Shown in pieces: positions 1 through 7,354 of a stretch of 13,003 bases of DNA. How positions within the stretch are numbered: the first letter of the stretch is position 1; each line of letters starts with the position of its first letter. The stretch comes from Gammaproteobacteria bacterium (GTDB lineage: Bacteria > Pseudomonadota > Gammaproteobacteria > Natronospirales > REEB76), in contig DAHVFI010000202.1 in assembly GCA_027317045.1 (NCBI GenBank), positions 1 through 13,003 on the forward strand, in the 5' to 3' direction. Position numbers and translations under genes: made by a program. The notes under the pieces are model-generated. The model worked only from the letters and a program-made list of their open reading frames with translations, searched no databases and was not told the origin of the DNA.

Positions 1-843
1 GTAATGAATGCGGGCAAAGATGCCCAGTACCTTGAGATGCCGCTGCAAGCCCATCCAGTCGAAGGCGCGCTCGAATTCAGGGAAAGCCTGCACCGCTAAT
101 CCGGCCTGTCGTGCTTGTTGCCAGAACTGCCGACGCCAAGCGTCCACTTGGCGCGAATCCCAGGAAATGAAGGCGTCCTTGAACAACGAGACTATGTCGT
201 AAGTAATGGGGCCGTATACCGCATCCTGGAAATCCAGCACGCCTGGATTCGGCACGCTCACCATGAGATTGCGCGGCATGTAATCGCGATGCACATAGAC
301 CCGGGGTTGGGCCAAAGCGCTGTCTTCCAGCAATTCGAAACTGGCCTCCAGAATTTCATGTTCCGCCGGCGTGGGCGTGATCTTCAGGTGGCGTGCCATA
401 TACCACTCCGCGAACAGGTTCAATTCCCTGCGCAGCAGGGCGCGATCATAAGCTGGCAATACCTGCGCCCGACTGGCCAGCTGCCAGCGAATCAAAGTAC
501 CCATGGCATCGGTGAACAAGGCATCAGCATTGTCGGCCTTGAGCACATCCAGATACGTTTTCTGCCCCAAATCGCTGAGCAAAAGAAACCCCCGCGCCAG
601 ATCCTGCGCCAGCACTTCGGGTGCATGCACGCCCGCGTCCTGTAACAACCGAGCGATACGCACGAAAGGCCGGCAATCCTCCTGGGGCGGCGGCGCGTCC
701 ATCACGATGTAGGATCTTGGCCCCACAAGGCTGCGAAAATAGCGCCGGAAGCTGGCATCCGCGGAAATCGGTTCCAATCTCAGCATCCGCACCTGCAATG
801 CTCCTGCCACCCAGGTTTGCAGTTGCTCAAACCTCTCCGACAT
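1..843 (-). CDS. amgK: N-acetylmuramate/N-acetylglucosamine kinase AmgK (C-terminus cut by window edge)
   Basis: This is an aminoglycoside-phosphotransferase-fold kinase. The AmgK family phosphorylates the anomeric position of MurNAc and GlcNAc in the cytoplasm for peptidoglycan recycling, ahead of the nucleotidyltransferase MurU. Reading the minus strand from ATG 843-841 gives 281 codons with no stop before the left edge; family members run to about 330-340 residues, so some 55 residues are missing. The catalytic loop HRDYMPRNLM lies at about residues 185-194 (H185, D187) and the metal-binding LDFQDA at 203-208 (D204, D207). The N-terminal stretch ISADASFRRYFR is typical of the family. A GGGAG sits 9 nt upstream of the ATG on the minus strand. 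The gene diverges from lptD, the usual gammaproteobacterial neighbour, which supports the name. Substrate preference is inferred from family and context; a generic aminoglycoside phosphotransferase is the alternative. Confidence 0.88.
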   Translation of the reverse strand, partial: MSERFEQLQTWVAGALQVRMLRLEPISADASFRRYFRSLVGPRSYIVMDAPPPQEDCRPFVRIARLLQDAGVHAPEVLAQDLARGFLLLSDLGQKTYLDVLKADNADALFTDAMGTLIRWQLASRAQVLPAYDRALLRRELNLFAEWYMARHLKITPTPAEHEILEASFELLEDSALAQPRVYVHRDYMPRNLMVSVPNPGVLDFQDAVYGPITYDIVSLFKDAFISWDSRQVDAWRRQFWQQARQAGLAVQAFPEFERAFDWMGLQRHLKVLGIFARIHY

Positions 844-886
844 CCCATCGAGCTCCCGTGGTTTGAACAGGTTATGAAAGTGTGCG

Positions 887-914
887 ATTGTACCCTGCGT
901 TGCCTACGGTTCAG
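887..914 (-). promoter_or_regulatory. Possible amgK promoter in the divergent amgK-lptD spacer
   Basis: On the minus strand a TACAAT hexamer (892-887) matches the sigma-70 -10 consensus at five of six bases. A weak -35 candidate, CTGAAC (914-909), lies 16 nt upstream. Transcription would begin near 880 and give a leader of about 37 nt before the amgK ATG. The box falls inside the 81-bp region shared with lptD, so the two divergent units may influence each other. The plus-strand lptD promoter is not clear: TTGAAC at 863-868 with a poor GATTGT at 886-891 is the best I see. This is pattern matching by eye only. Confidence 0.3.
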
Positions 915-917
915 GAG
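913..917 (+). promoter_or_regulatory. Ribosome binding site that sets the lptD GTG start
   Basis: AGGAG at 913-917 is followed by a 7-nt spacer and GTG at 925. The upstream in-frame ATGs at 817 and 874 have no comparable site, and the one at 817 lies inside amgK on the other strand. Starting at 925 also puts the hydrophobic signal peptide at the very N-terminus. Confidence 0.7.
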
Positions 918-924
918 CCTACTG

Positions 925-3153
925 GTGAATGTGAGCCGCGCGCTTGTCCTCGCCGCCGCACTGCTCGCCTCCGCGCTGCTGTTTGCAGGTACCCCACCGG
1001 GCACTATTGGCTATAATCAGTGGGCTACCTGCCCGGCCCTGCCGCCCTCTCCACCGCCCACAGCGGCGGCGGCCAGTACCCTCAACCCGCCGACCCGCGT
1101 CACGGCCGATCTGCTCACCGGCTATGTGCACGGTGAATCGTTGCTTACCGGTAACGTGCGGGCGATCCAGGCAGACAAACAGCTGAGCGCCGAACGCATG
1201 CGGTACAACAGCATCACCGGCAATACCCATGCCCTGGGCGAGGTCCATTTCAGTTCATCCAATATACTGCTGCAGGGACCGTCAGCGGATTACAACTTCA
1301 ATACCTCGAGTGGTGTGTTCAACGATGCCCAATTCTCCCTGCCCAAGCGCCATGGCCGAGGCACAGCCAAGATCCTGAAAGCCCTGGACAAAAATCATGA
1401 CCTGCTTACGGATATGCACTACACCACCTGCCCGGTTGGGAAACATGACTGGATGCTGAATGCACCGGATATGGAGCTGGATGAGGCGACCAATACCGGT
1501 GTCGGCCACAACGTCACCATTGATTTTTTCGGTGTGCCCATCTTCTGGACACCCTACATTAACTTCCCGCTGAATGATGACCGCAAATCCGGTTTCTTGG
1601 CACCCGCCTTTGGTTTTTCCACGTTCACCGGCACCGATGTCACGACGCCCTATTATCTGAACCTGGCGCCGAACTACGACGCCACACTGATTCCGCGCAT
1701 CATTACCAAGCGCGGCATCGATTTGGGTGGTGAATTCCGCTATCTCACCGACAGCAGCAAAGGGAAACTCGATTTAAGTTATCTTCCGCACGACAAATTA
1801 GCCGACCAGGAGCGCGGACTGCTGAATTTCTCGGATAACACCCAGTTGGGAGATAACTGGAATTTCAATACTGCCTACAACTGGGTATCGGATAACCAGT
1901 ATTTCCAGGATTTGGGGGACAGCCTGGCCATCATTGCCACCACCAGCCAGGAACGTCACGCGCAGTTGGCCTATACAACAACGAACCTGAATTTCTCGAC
2001 TCAAATACAGGATTGGCAGGTAGTGGATCCCACCATTCCGCCCAGTAGTTATCCCTACAAACGCCTTCCTCAAACGCTGTTCAGCTGGCAGAGCGATCCT
2101 GAAAACAGCGGACCTCAATATGCATTCAACAGTGAGCTGGTGCAGTTCCAGCAGGATGAACGGCTAGGTGCTCTGCGCCTCGATCTGAAACCCACCGCCA
2201 GTTACACGTTCGGCAACGCCGGTTATTACTTCACGCCTGCCGCGGCGCTGCGTGTCACCGAATGGAATCTCGATCAGAATGTGTCCGCCGGTTCCGGCAC
2301 AGAACTTTCCCGGGTTACCCCCATCATAAGTCTTGACAGCGGGTTGTTCTTCCAGCGGGATGCGGGTGATAGCGGCAACTATATACAGACACTGGAACCA
2401 CGGTTGTTCTATCTGTATGTGCCCAACCGCGATCAGTCGCAAATACCGCTCTTCGATACGCTGCAGCCGCAATTCAGTTTCCTGCAGCTATTCACTGACA
2501 ACCGCTTCTACGGCGCCGACCGTCAGGGCGATGCCAACCAATTGAGCTATGCCCTCACCAGCCGCTTACTGGATGCCTCCGATGGTTCGCAACTGCTGGA
2601 GGCGGATATCGGCCAGATCCGCTATTTCAGTAACCGCTACGTACAGTTACCGGGGGTGGCACCACAGACCAATCTGTTTTCCGACGTGGTGGGGAATATT
2701 AACCTGAACCTCAATGATAATTGGTCCGCCAGTTACGGCCAGCAATGGGATCCAACCACGCGGCAGACGGATCTGGCCTCGATCGGTGTCCAGTACCAAC
2801 CGGCTTTTCACCAGGTCATCAACCTGGCCTACCGCTACAACCGGTTGCTGAATATGAAACAAACGGATCTATCGTTCTCCTGGCCCCTCAGCACCCACTG
2901 GAGCATGGTGGGACGCTGGAATTACGATGTACAAAACAAGCTCACCCTGGAAAGCTTCGCAGGATTCGAATACGACAGTTGCTGCTGGGCCTTCCAGGTT
3001 GTGCATCGCCGCTATATCACCCAGACCGGGCAGGCCGACGCCATGATCTTCTTCCAGTTGCAGCTCAAAGGCCTCACCACCATCGGCCGTCATCTCAATG
3101 ACTTCCTGCAAAATGGTATCCTAGGCTATTCCGATACCACCCAACCACAGTAA
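925..3153 (+). CDS. lptD: LPS-assembly protein LptD (outer-membrane LPS translocon barrel)
   Basis: LptD is the outer-membrane barrel that, with lipoprotein LptE, inserts lipopolysaccharide into the outer leaflet. From GTG 925 the product is 742 residues (E. coli LptD is 784). A short signal peptide (about residues 1-21, rich in Ala and Leu, ending near LLFA) is followed by a Pro/Ala-rich linker. Next come the LptA-like N-terminal domain (about 45-180) and the long C-terminal barrel with many aromatic-alternating strands. Four cysteines match the known disulfide pattern of LptD: C36 near the mature N-terminus, C169 in YTTCPVGKHDW, and the adjacent pair C686-C687 in DSCCW. This argues for a functional, oxidatively folded protein. 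The gene diverges from amgK and is followed after 16 bp by surA, whose product helps LptD fold. The start choice is fairly firm; ATG 874 is a weaker alternative. Confidence 0.95.
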   Translation: MNVSRALVLAAALLASALLFAGTPPGTIGYNQWATCPALPPSPPPTAAAASTLNPPTRVTADLLTGYVHGESLLTGNVRAIQADKQLSAERMRYNSITGNTHALGEVHFSSSNILLQGPSADYNFNTSSGVFNDAQFSLPKRHGRGTAKILKALDKNHDLLTDMHYTTCPVGKHDWMLNAPDMELDEATNTGVGHNVTIDFFGVPIFWTPYINFPLNDDRKSGFLAPAFGFSTFTGTDVTTPYYLNLAPNYDATLIPRIITKRGIDLGGEFRYLTDSSKGKLDLSYLPHDKLADQERGLLNFSDNTQLGDNWNFNTAYNWVSDNQYFQDLGDSLAIIATTSQERHAQLAYTTTNLNFSTQIQDWQVVDPTIPPSSYPYKRLPQTLFSWQSDPENSGPQYAFNSELVQFQQDERLGALRLDLKPTASYTFGNAGYYFTPAAALRVTEWNLDQNVSAGSGTELSRVTPIISLDSGLFFQRDAGDSGNYIQTLEPRLFYLYVPNRDQSQIPLFDTLQPQFSFLQLFTDNRFYGADRQGDANQLSYALTSRLLDASDGSQLLEADIGQIRYFSNRYVQLPGVAPQTNLFSDVVGNINLNLNDNWSASYGQQWDPTTRQTDLASIGVQYQPAFHQVINLAYRYNRLLNMKQTDLSFSWPLSTHWSMVGRWNYDVQNKLTLESFAGFEYDSCCWAFQVVHRRYITQTGQADAMIFFQLQLKGLTTIGRHLNDFLQNGILGYSDTTQPQ

Positions 3154-3169
3154 ACAAGGTTCCCGGTTC

Positions 3170-4567
3170 ATGCTGAAATACGCCCTCCGACTGCCTGCGG
3201 TGCTGGCCGCCGCCGTGCTGCTATGCCAGGCCTGTGCCTCCACGCCCCACGCCAACCCCAACGTCAGCGCCACGGCGGTCATGAATCCCGCGCCGCCGGC
3301 ATCAACCGTTACCGCCGCGGCCATTGCCAAGGCATCCGCCACCGGCGTGCTGCTGGACCGGATAGTAGCGGTAGTCAACGACGAGGTAATCCTCAAAAGC
3401 GCGCTGGATCAACAGGTCACTGCGATCACCAAGCAAATCCAGCAACAGGGTACGGCACTACCACCCGAGAACGTCCTGCGCAAACAGGTTCTGGATCAGA
3501 TGATTATGACCAAACTGGAATTACAGCAGGCCGCCAACAAAAATATCAGCGTGAGCGATGACGCACTCAATCAAGCCATCAACCGTATCGCTGAACGCAA
3601 CGGCATAACCCTGAGTCAGTTACCGGCAAAACTTCAGCAGGCAGGTATCAACTATGCCGATTTCCGCCAGAACCTGCGCAATCAGCTCATTATCCGCAAC
3701 CTGGAGCAGCAACTGGTGAGCAACGAGATGCATATAACGCCTCGCGAGGTGCAAGCGCAGATCGAAGCGGATGCGGCCAACAGCAATGCCAACTCCCAAT
3801 ACCATATTTCACAGATATTGATCTCGACGCCGTCGGATCCAAGCCCTGAACAGGTGGCGAAAACACGCAAAAAGGCCCAAGACATTTATCAGAAACTCAA
3901 AAAGGGCGCGGACTTCGCGGCCATGGCCGTGGAATATTCACAAGGCCAGCAGGCTCTCAAGGGCGGTGACTTGGGCTGGCGCAAAGGTTCAGAGCTGCCA
4001 ACCATTTTTACCGGCGTCATCCAGCGGATGCAGCCAGGCGACATTACCGAACCCCTGGCGGGCCCCGGCGGCTTTGATATCCTGAAACTGGATGATGTAA
4101 AACGTGCCGACAATAAGGTGCTGGTGACCCAAACCCATGCGCGCCACATCCTGCTGAGGCCCAGCGCCATCATGACGGATGCACAGGCGCAGGCAAAACT
4201 GGAGGAGCTGCGCAAGGAAATACTCGCGGGGGCGGACTTTGCCAAGCTCGCCAAGCAGTATTCCGACGATCCCGGCTCCGCCAGCAACGGTGGGGATCTG
4301 GGCTGGGTGGATCCGGGCGCTATGGTACCGGAATTCCAGGCGCAAATGGACAAGCTTCAGGTGGGCCAGATCAGTGAGCCGTTCAAGACCCAATTCGGCT
4401 GGCACATCGTACAAGTGCTCGGCCGACGTACAGCAGACCAAACCGCGGACTATGCAAAAAATAAGGCCTACGAGGCTATCTACGCGCGCAAATCCGAGGA
4501 AATCATCCAGCAGTGGCTGAGCTCTCTCAAAAGTTACGCCTACATCGAATACCATCTGGAAATTTAG
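3170..4567 (+). CDS. surA: Periplasmic chaperone/peptidyl-prolyl isomerase SurA
   Basis: SurA escorts unfolded outer-membrane proteins across the periplasm. The product is 465 residues against 428 in E. coli. A signal peptide spans about residues 1-23. It is followed by a low-complexity Ala/Pro/Thr stretch to about residue 58, and then by the SurA N-domain, which opens with DRIVAVVNDEVIL near residue 62. The first parvulin domain lies at about 209-311 (QYHISQILI ... GGDLGWRKGSEL). The second, more canonical one lies at about 318-420 (ARHILLRPSA ... GGDLGWVDPGAMVPEF ... FGWHIVQVLG). The C-terminal helix carries the usual EEIIQQWLSSL segment. The ATG is preceded by AAGG with a 10-nt spacer, 16 bp after lptD. 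The extra length lies in the Ala/Pro-rich linker. Cysteines near the signal cleavage region do not form a proper lipobox, so I treat the protein as soluble periplasmic. Confidence 0.96.
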   Translation: MLKYALRLPAVLAAAVLLCQACASTPHANPNVSATAVMNPAPPASTVTAAAIAKASATGVLLDRIVAVVNDEVILKSALDQQVTAITKQIQQQGTALPPENVLRKQVLDQMIMTKLELQQAANKNISVSDDALNQAINRIAERNGITLSQLPAKLQQAGINYADFRQNLRNQLIIRNLEQQLVSNEMHITPREVQAQIEADAANSNANSQYHISQILISTPSDPSPEQVAKTRKKAQDIYQKLKKGADFAAMAVEYSQGQQALKGGDLGWRKGSELPTIFTGVIQRMQPGDITEPLAGPGGFDILKLDDVKRADNKVLVTQTHARHILLRPSAIMTDAQAQAKLEELRKEILAGADFAKLAKQYSDDPGSASNGGDLGWVDPGAMVPEFQAQMDKLQVGQISEPFKTQFGWHIVQVLGRRTADQTADYAKNKAYEAIYARKSEEIIQQWLSSLKSYAYIEYHLEI

Positions 4568-4587
4568 CCGCGTTACGCTCAACAATC

Positions 4588-5574
4588 ATGCCTGCCCCGC
4601 CACCACGCATTGCGCTCACCACCGGTGAGCCGGCGGGCGTCGGGCCGGATATCTGCATCCGGCTTGCTCAGACAACGCATGCTACGGACATCGTCGCCAT
4701 CGGCGACCCGGAACTGCTCATGGCGCGGGCCCGCATCCTGAACCTGCCCCTGATACTGAAGCCCTACACTCAAACTGAACGCCCCGCCCAAGAAGCCGGT
4801 CAACTGCGGGTATTGTCTTTAAAAACCCCGGCGCCCGTAAAAACCGGAATACCCGGCCCCGCCAATAGCCGCTATGTGCTGGATATGCTGGATCGCGCTG
4901 TGGATGGCTGTCTGAGTGGCGATTTTGATGCCATGGTCACGGCGCCGATACACAAGGGTGTCATCAACGACGCCGGCATCCCGTTTACCGGCCACACGGA
5001 ATACTTGGCTGCACGTTGCAAATCGGCGTTCCCGGTGATGCTGCTCGCCGCCGGCGGTTTGCGCGTGGCGCTGGCCACCACCCATCTGCCTTTGTCCGAA
5101 GTGCCACGCGCCCTTAGCAAAGAAAAACTCACCCATACGCTGCGCGTACTGCATGCCGGTTTGCAAAAACGATTTGGTATATCCCGGCCGCACATCCTGG
5201 TGCTGGGACTCAATCCCCACGCCGGCGAGGGCGGTCATCTGGGCCGCGAGGAAATCGAAGTCATTACGCCGGTATTGGATAGTCTGCGCCAGCAAGATAT
5301 GCACCTGACCGGCCCGCTGGCTGCTGACACCGCCTTCAGCAAACAACGGCTTGCGGGCGTGGATGCCGTGCTCGCCATGTATCACGATCAGGGATTGCCG
5401 GTCTTGAAGCATGCCGGCTTCGGTCACGCGGTGAATATCACCCTCGGACTGCCCATCATCCGCACCTCTGTGGACCACGGCACGGCGCTGGATCTGGCGG
5501 GTACCGGCCGTGCCCAGCCCACGAGCCTCGAAGCCGCACTCCGCATGGCCATCGAATTAAGCCGACGGAAGTGA
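4588..5574 (+). CDS. pdxA: 4-hydroxythreonine-4-phosphate dehydrogenase PdxA
   Basis: PdxA oxidises 4-phosphohydroxy-L-threonine with NAD(P)+ in the DXP-dependent route to pyridoxal 5'-phosphate, in the cytoplasm. From ATG 4588 the product is 328 residues, one fewer than the E. coli enzyme. It opens with the family signature LTTGEPAGVGPD. Residue numbers coincide with the E. coli enzyme: substrate-contact H136-T137 in TGHTEYLA, and metal-binding H166 (ATTHLPL), H211 (NPHAGEGG) and H266 (MYHDQG). The C-terminal DHGTALDLAGTG motif is also present. It lies 20 bp after surA. The ribosome binding site is weak, so translational coupling is likely. A GTG at 4513 inside surA would give a 25-residue extension and is less likely, because the family begins just before the conserved motif. 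Confidence 0.96.
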   Translation: MPAPPPRIALTTGEPAGVGPDICIRLAQTTHATDIVAIGDPELLMARARILNLPLILKPYTQTERPAQEAGQLRVLSLKTPAPVKTGIPGPANSRYVLDMLDRAVDGCLSGDFDAMVTAPIHKGVINDAGIPFTGHTEYLAARCKSAFPVMLLAAGGLRVALATTHLPLSEVPRALSKEKLTHTLRVLHAGLQKRFGISRPHILVLGLNPHAGEGGHLGREEIEVITPVLDSLRQQDMHLTGPLAADTAFSKQRLAGVDAVLAMYHDQGLPVLKHAGFGHAVNITLGLPIIRTSVDHGTALDLAGTGRAQPTSLEAALRMAIELSRRK

Positions 5575-6365
5575 TGGAACCCGGTACCCCGCGACGTTAT
5601 CAAGCGCGCAAACGCTTCGGTCAGCATTTCCTGCACGATCGCCATATCATCAGCAAAATTCTGCTGGCCGTTGATCCGCGGCCGGAGGATTTCCTGGTGG
5701 AGATCGGCCCGGGCCTGGGCGCCATTACCTTGCCGCTGCTGGAACGTTGTGGAAGATTGACTGCCGTGGAATTGGACCGGGATGTGATTCCTCGTCTGCG
5801 GGCAGCTGCCGAAGGCAAAGGCGAACTGCATATCCTTCAGGCTGACGCCCTGAAAACCGACTTTCACGCCCTCGCCCCGCCGGAACGCAAACTCAGGTTG
5901 GTGGGCAACCTGCCCTACAACATCTCCACACCCCTGCTGTTTCACTGCCTGGATCAAATGGAGGTGGTTGCAGATATGCATTTCATGTTGCAGAAGGAAG
6001 TGGTGCGGCGCATGGCGGCGCCACCGGGTGGCAAGGATTATGGACGGCTCACCGTCATGCTCTCGGCACGCTGCCGGGTGGAACCGCTGTTTAGCATCGG
6101 CGCGGGCGCGTTCACGCCGCCGCCCAAGGTGGAATCCGCCTTCGTGCGCCTGATACCCCACTCGCAAGCACCGTTTCCGCTGGGCGATCCAGCGCGCTTT
6201 AGCGCGCTGGTCAATCAAGCCTTCAGCCAGCGGCGTAAAACCTTGCGCAACGCGCTGCGGGGTCTAGCGGACGAATCCGCCATCCTCCGCGCCGGCCTGG
6301 ACCCCGCGGCCCGTCCCGAAACCCTGAGGGCCGTGGATTACGCACGTTTGGCGGATGGGGTATAA
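5574..6365 (+). CDS. rsmA: 16S rRNA (adenine1518-N6/adenine1519-N6)-dimethyltransferase RsmA (KsgA)
   Basis: RsmA/KsgA uses S-adenosylmethionine to dimethylate two adjacent adenines in the 3'-terminal hairpin of 16S rRNA, a late step and checkpoint of 30S assembly. The product is 263 residues (E. coli 273). Visible motifs are FGQHFL (15-20), the SAM-binding VEIGPGLGAIT (from 42), the catalytic NLPYNIS (112-118), FTPPPKVES, and FSQRRKTLRN (from 217). The ATG overlaps the pdxA stop by one base (TGATG), and GGAAG just upstream can act as ribosome binding site; an in-frame GTG at 5571 would add one residue. The overlap implies co-translation with pdxA. Nothing in the sequence suggests loss of function. 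Confidence 0.97.
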   Translation: MEPGTPRRYQARKRFGQHFLHDRHIISKILLAVDPRPEDFLVEIGPGLGAITLPLLERCGRLTAVELDRDVIPRLRAAAEGKGELHILQADALKTDFHALAPPERKLRLVGNLPYNISTPLLFHCLDQMEVVADMHFMLQKEVVRRMAAPPGGKDYGRLTVMLSARCRVEPLFSIGAGAFTPPPKVESAFVRLIPHSQAPFPLGDPARFSALVNQAFSQRRKTLRNALRGLADESAILRAGLDPAARPETLRAVDYARLADGV

Positions 6366-6446
6366 AGGCACTGCAGAGCCAGGAGCCTTGCAATGTCCGC
6401 AGCGAGCGCTTAAAACGTCGCTACCCGCAAATTCAGGAAGTGCTTT

Positions 6447-6881
6447 ATGAGTGTTTATAGCCATGTTCTCGTTGCCGTGGACCTCTCCGAGGACAGCCCG
6501 GCCGTGAGCCGCCGTGGGCATGACCTGGCTGCCCGCTGCGATGCCAAGCTCAGCTTTGTGCATGTCGTGGAGTTCATTCCTGTGGACCCCGCCGGTGAAG
6601 CACTGCTGCCGCCGCCTGTGGACCTGGAAGGGGAACTGGTACAAGGCGCCCGCCATCGGCTGGATGCCCTATGCGACAGCCTGGGTCTGAAATCCGCCCC
6701 CCGGCGAGTGGAGGTGGGAAATATCAAGGTCGAGATTCTGCGCGTGGCCGTCGAGGAACAGGCCGATTTATTGGTGCTAGGCAGCCACGGGCGCCACGGC
6801 TTGGCACTGTTGCTGGGCTCCACCGAGAAATCCCTGCTGCATAAGGCGCCTTGCGATGTCCTGGCGGTGCGGCTGAATTGA
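6447..6881 (+). CDS. UspA-type universal stress protein
   Basis: A small cytoplasmic protein of 144 residues with the universal-stress-protein (Rossmann-like alpha/beta) fold. It begins HVLVAVDLSEDS, with the Asp usual in the first loop, and ends with GSHGRHGLALLLGST (from residue 112) followed by a PCDVLAVR terminal strand. In ATP-binding members the glycine motif is G-x2-G-x9-G-S/T. Here there are eight residues, not nine, between the second and third glycines, which resembles the UspA class not thought to bind ATP tightly. AGGAAG with a 6-nt spacer sets the start. It lies 81 bp after rsmA and about 90 bp before apaG, in a position where many relatives have rsmA directly followed by apaG. 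Its role is unknown; stress protection is only a family-level inference. In the 81-bp gap before it I see no clear promoter. Confidence 0.88.
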   Translation: MSVYSHVLVAVDLSEDSPAVSRRGHDLAARCDAKLSFVHVVEFIPVDPAGEALLPPPVDLEGELVQGARHRLDALCDSLGLKSAPRRVEVGNIKVEILRVAVEEQADLLVLGSHGRHGLALLLGSTEKSLLHKAPCDVLAVRLN

Positions 6882-6906
6882 CCACATTTATCCCAACTTT
6901 ATCTAC

Positions 6907-6928
6907 CTGCCGATAAGCCGGCAGTTTT
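6907..6928 (+). terminator. Possible intrinsic terminator after the stress-protein gene
   Basis: CTGCCG (6907-6912) and CGGCAG (6919-6924) can form a 6-bp perfect stem with a 6-nt loop, followed directly by TTTT. The stem is short and the T-run only four bases, so termination may be partial. Position fits: 25 bp after the stop codon at 6881 and just ahead of a -10-like box for apaG. Confidence 0.4.
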
Positions 6929-6931
6929 CGA

Positions 6932-6937
6932 TAAAAT
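6932..6937 (+). promoter_or_regulatory. Possible -10 box for apaG-apaH
   Basis: TAAAAT at 6932-6937 matches the -10 consensus at five of six bases and follows the hairpin at 6907-6928. No convincing -35 hexamer lies 16-18 nt upstream. Transcription would begin near 6944 and give a leader of about 27 nt to the apaG ATG. If real, it would separate apaG-apaH from the upstream lptD-rsmA run. Confidence 0.28.
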
Positions 6938-6970
6938 AGGGCTTGCCCCCTCAAGCTCATTCCCTCATTC

Positions 6971-7354
6971 ATGACCGAAATGCCCGCCAATAATATCCAT
7001 GTGGACGTTGAGACCGCCTTTGTGCCGGCCCAATCGGACCCTGGCCAGAACCGCTTTGTATTCGCCTACACCATCACCATCCGCAACCAGGGCTCACTGC
7101 CGGCCAAACTCCTGACCCGTCACTGGCTCATCACCGATGCCAACGGCAAGGTACAGGAAGTGCGCGGTGAAGGCGTTGTGGGCGAGCAGCCGCATTTAAA
7201 GCCCGGAGAAGGATACCGTTATTCCAGCGGCGCGGTGCTGGAGACACCGGTGGGCGCCATGCAGGGTGCCTATCAGCTGGTGAACGACCAAGGCGAACAT
7301 TTCGATGCGCCCATTGCGCCGTTCCGTCTTGCAGTACCGGGTTTGCTGCACTGA
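6971..7354 (+). CDS. apaG: ApaG domain protein
   Basis: A 127-residue single-domain protein of the ApaG/FBA-like beta-sandwich family (E. coli ApaG 125 residues). Diagnostic stretches are NRFVFAYTITIRNQG, LLTRHWLITDANG, EVRGEGVVGEQP, the SSGAVLETPVGAMQG segment and the C-terminal FRLAVPGLLH. ApaG's biochemical role is unsettled, but it is nearly always encoded beside the Ap4A hydrolase ApaH, as here, where the stop overlaps the apaH start by one base. No Shine-Dalgarno sequence is visible before ATG 6971; an alternative in-frame ATG lies at 6980. The assignment rests on full-length similarity recognised by eye. Confidence 0.95.
   Translation: MTEMPANNIHVDVETAFVPAQSDPGQNRFVFAYTITIRNQGSLPAKLLTRHWLITDANGKVQEVRGEGVVGEQPHLKPGEGYRYSSGAVLETPVGAMQGAYQLVNDQGEHFDAPIAPFRLAVPGLLH

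Noticed and set aside
817..924. 36-codon N-terminal extension of lptD from ATG 817
   Set aside because: It would overlap amgK on the opposite strand and bury the signal peptide; AGGAG at 913-917 marks GTG 925.
3215..3240. Possible lipoprotein signal in SurA (Cys residues near the cleavage site)
   Set aside because: The residues before the second Cys (C-Q-A) do not fit a lipobox, and SurA is a soluble periplasmic family.
4819..5478. Minus-strand open frame (219 codons) opposite pdxA
   Set aside because: Antisense shadow of pdxA, which is complete and has all metal-binding residues.
5424..6218. Long minus-strand open frame (264 codons) opposite rsmA and the end of pdxA
   Set aside because: It mirrors the GC-biased codon pattern of the real genes, shows no recognisable domain and has no ribosome binding site; pdxA and rsmA motifs account for the DNA.
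6365..6389. AAGGC/GCCTT pair after rsmA as a terminator
   Set aside because: A five-base stem with a 15-nt loop and no T-run; too weak to support.
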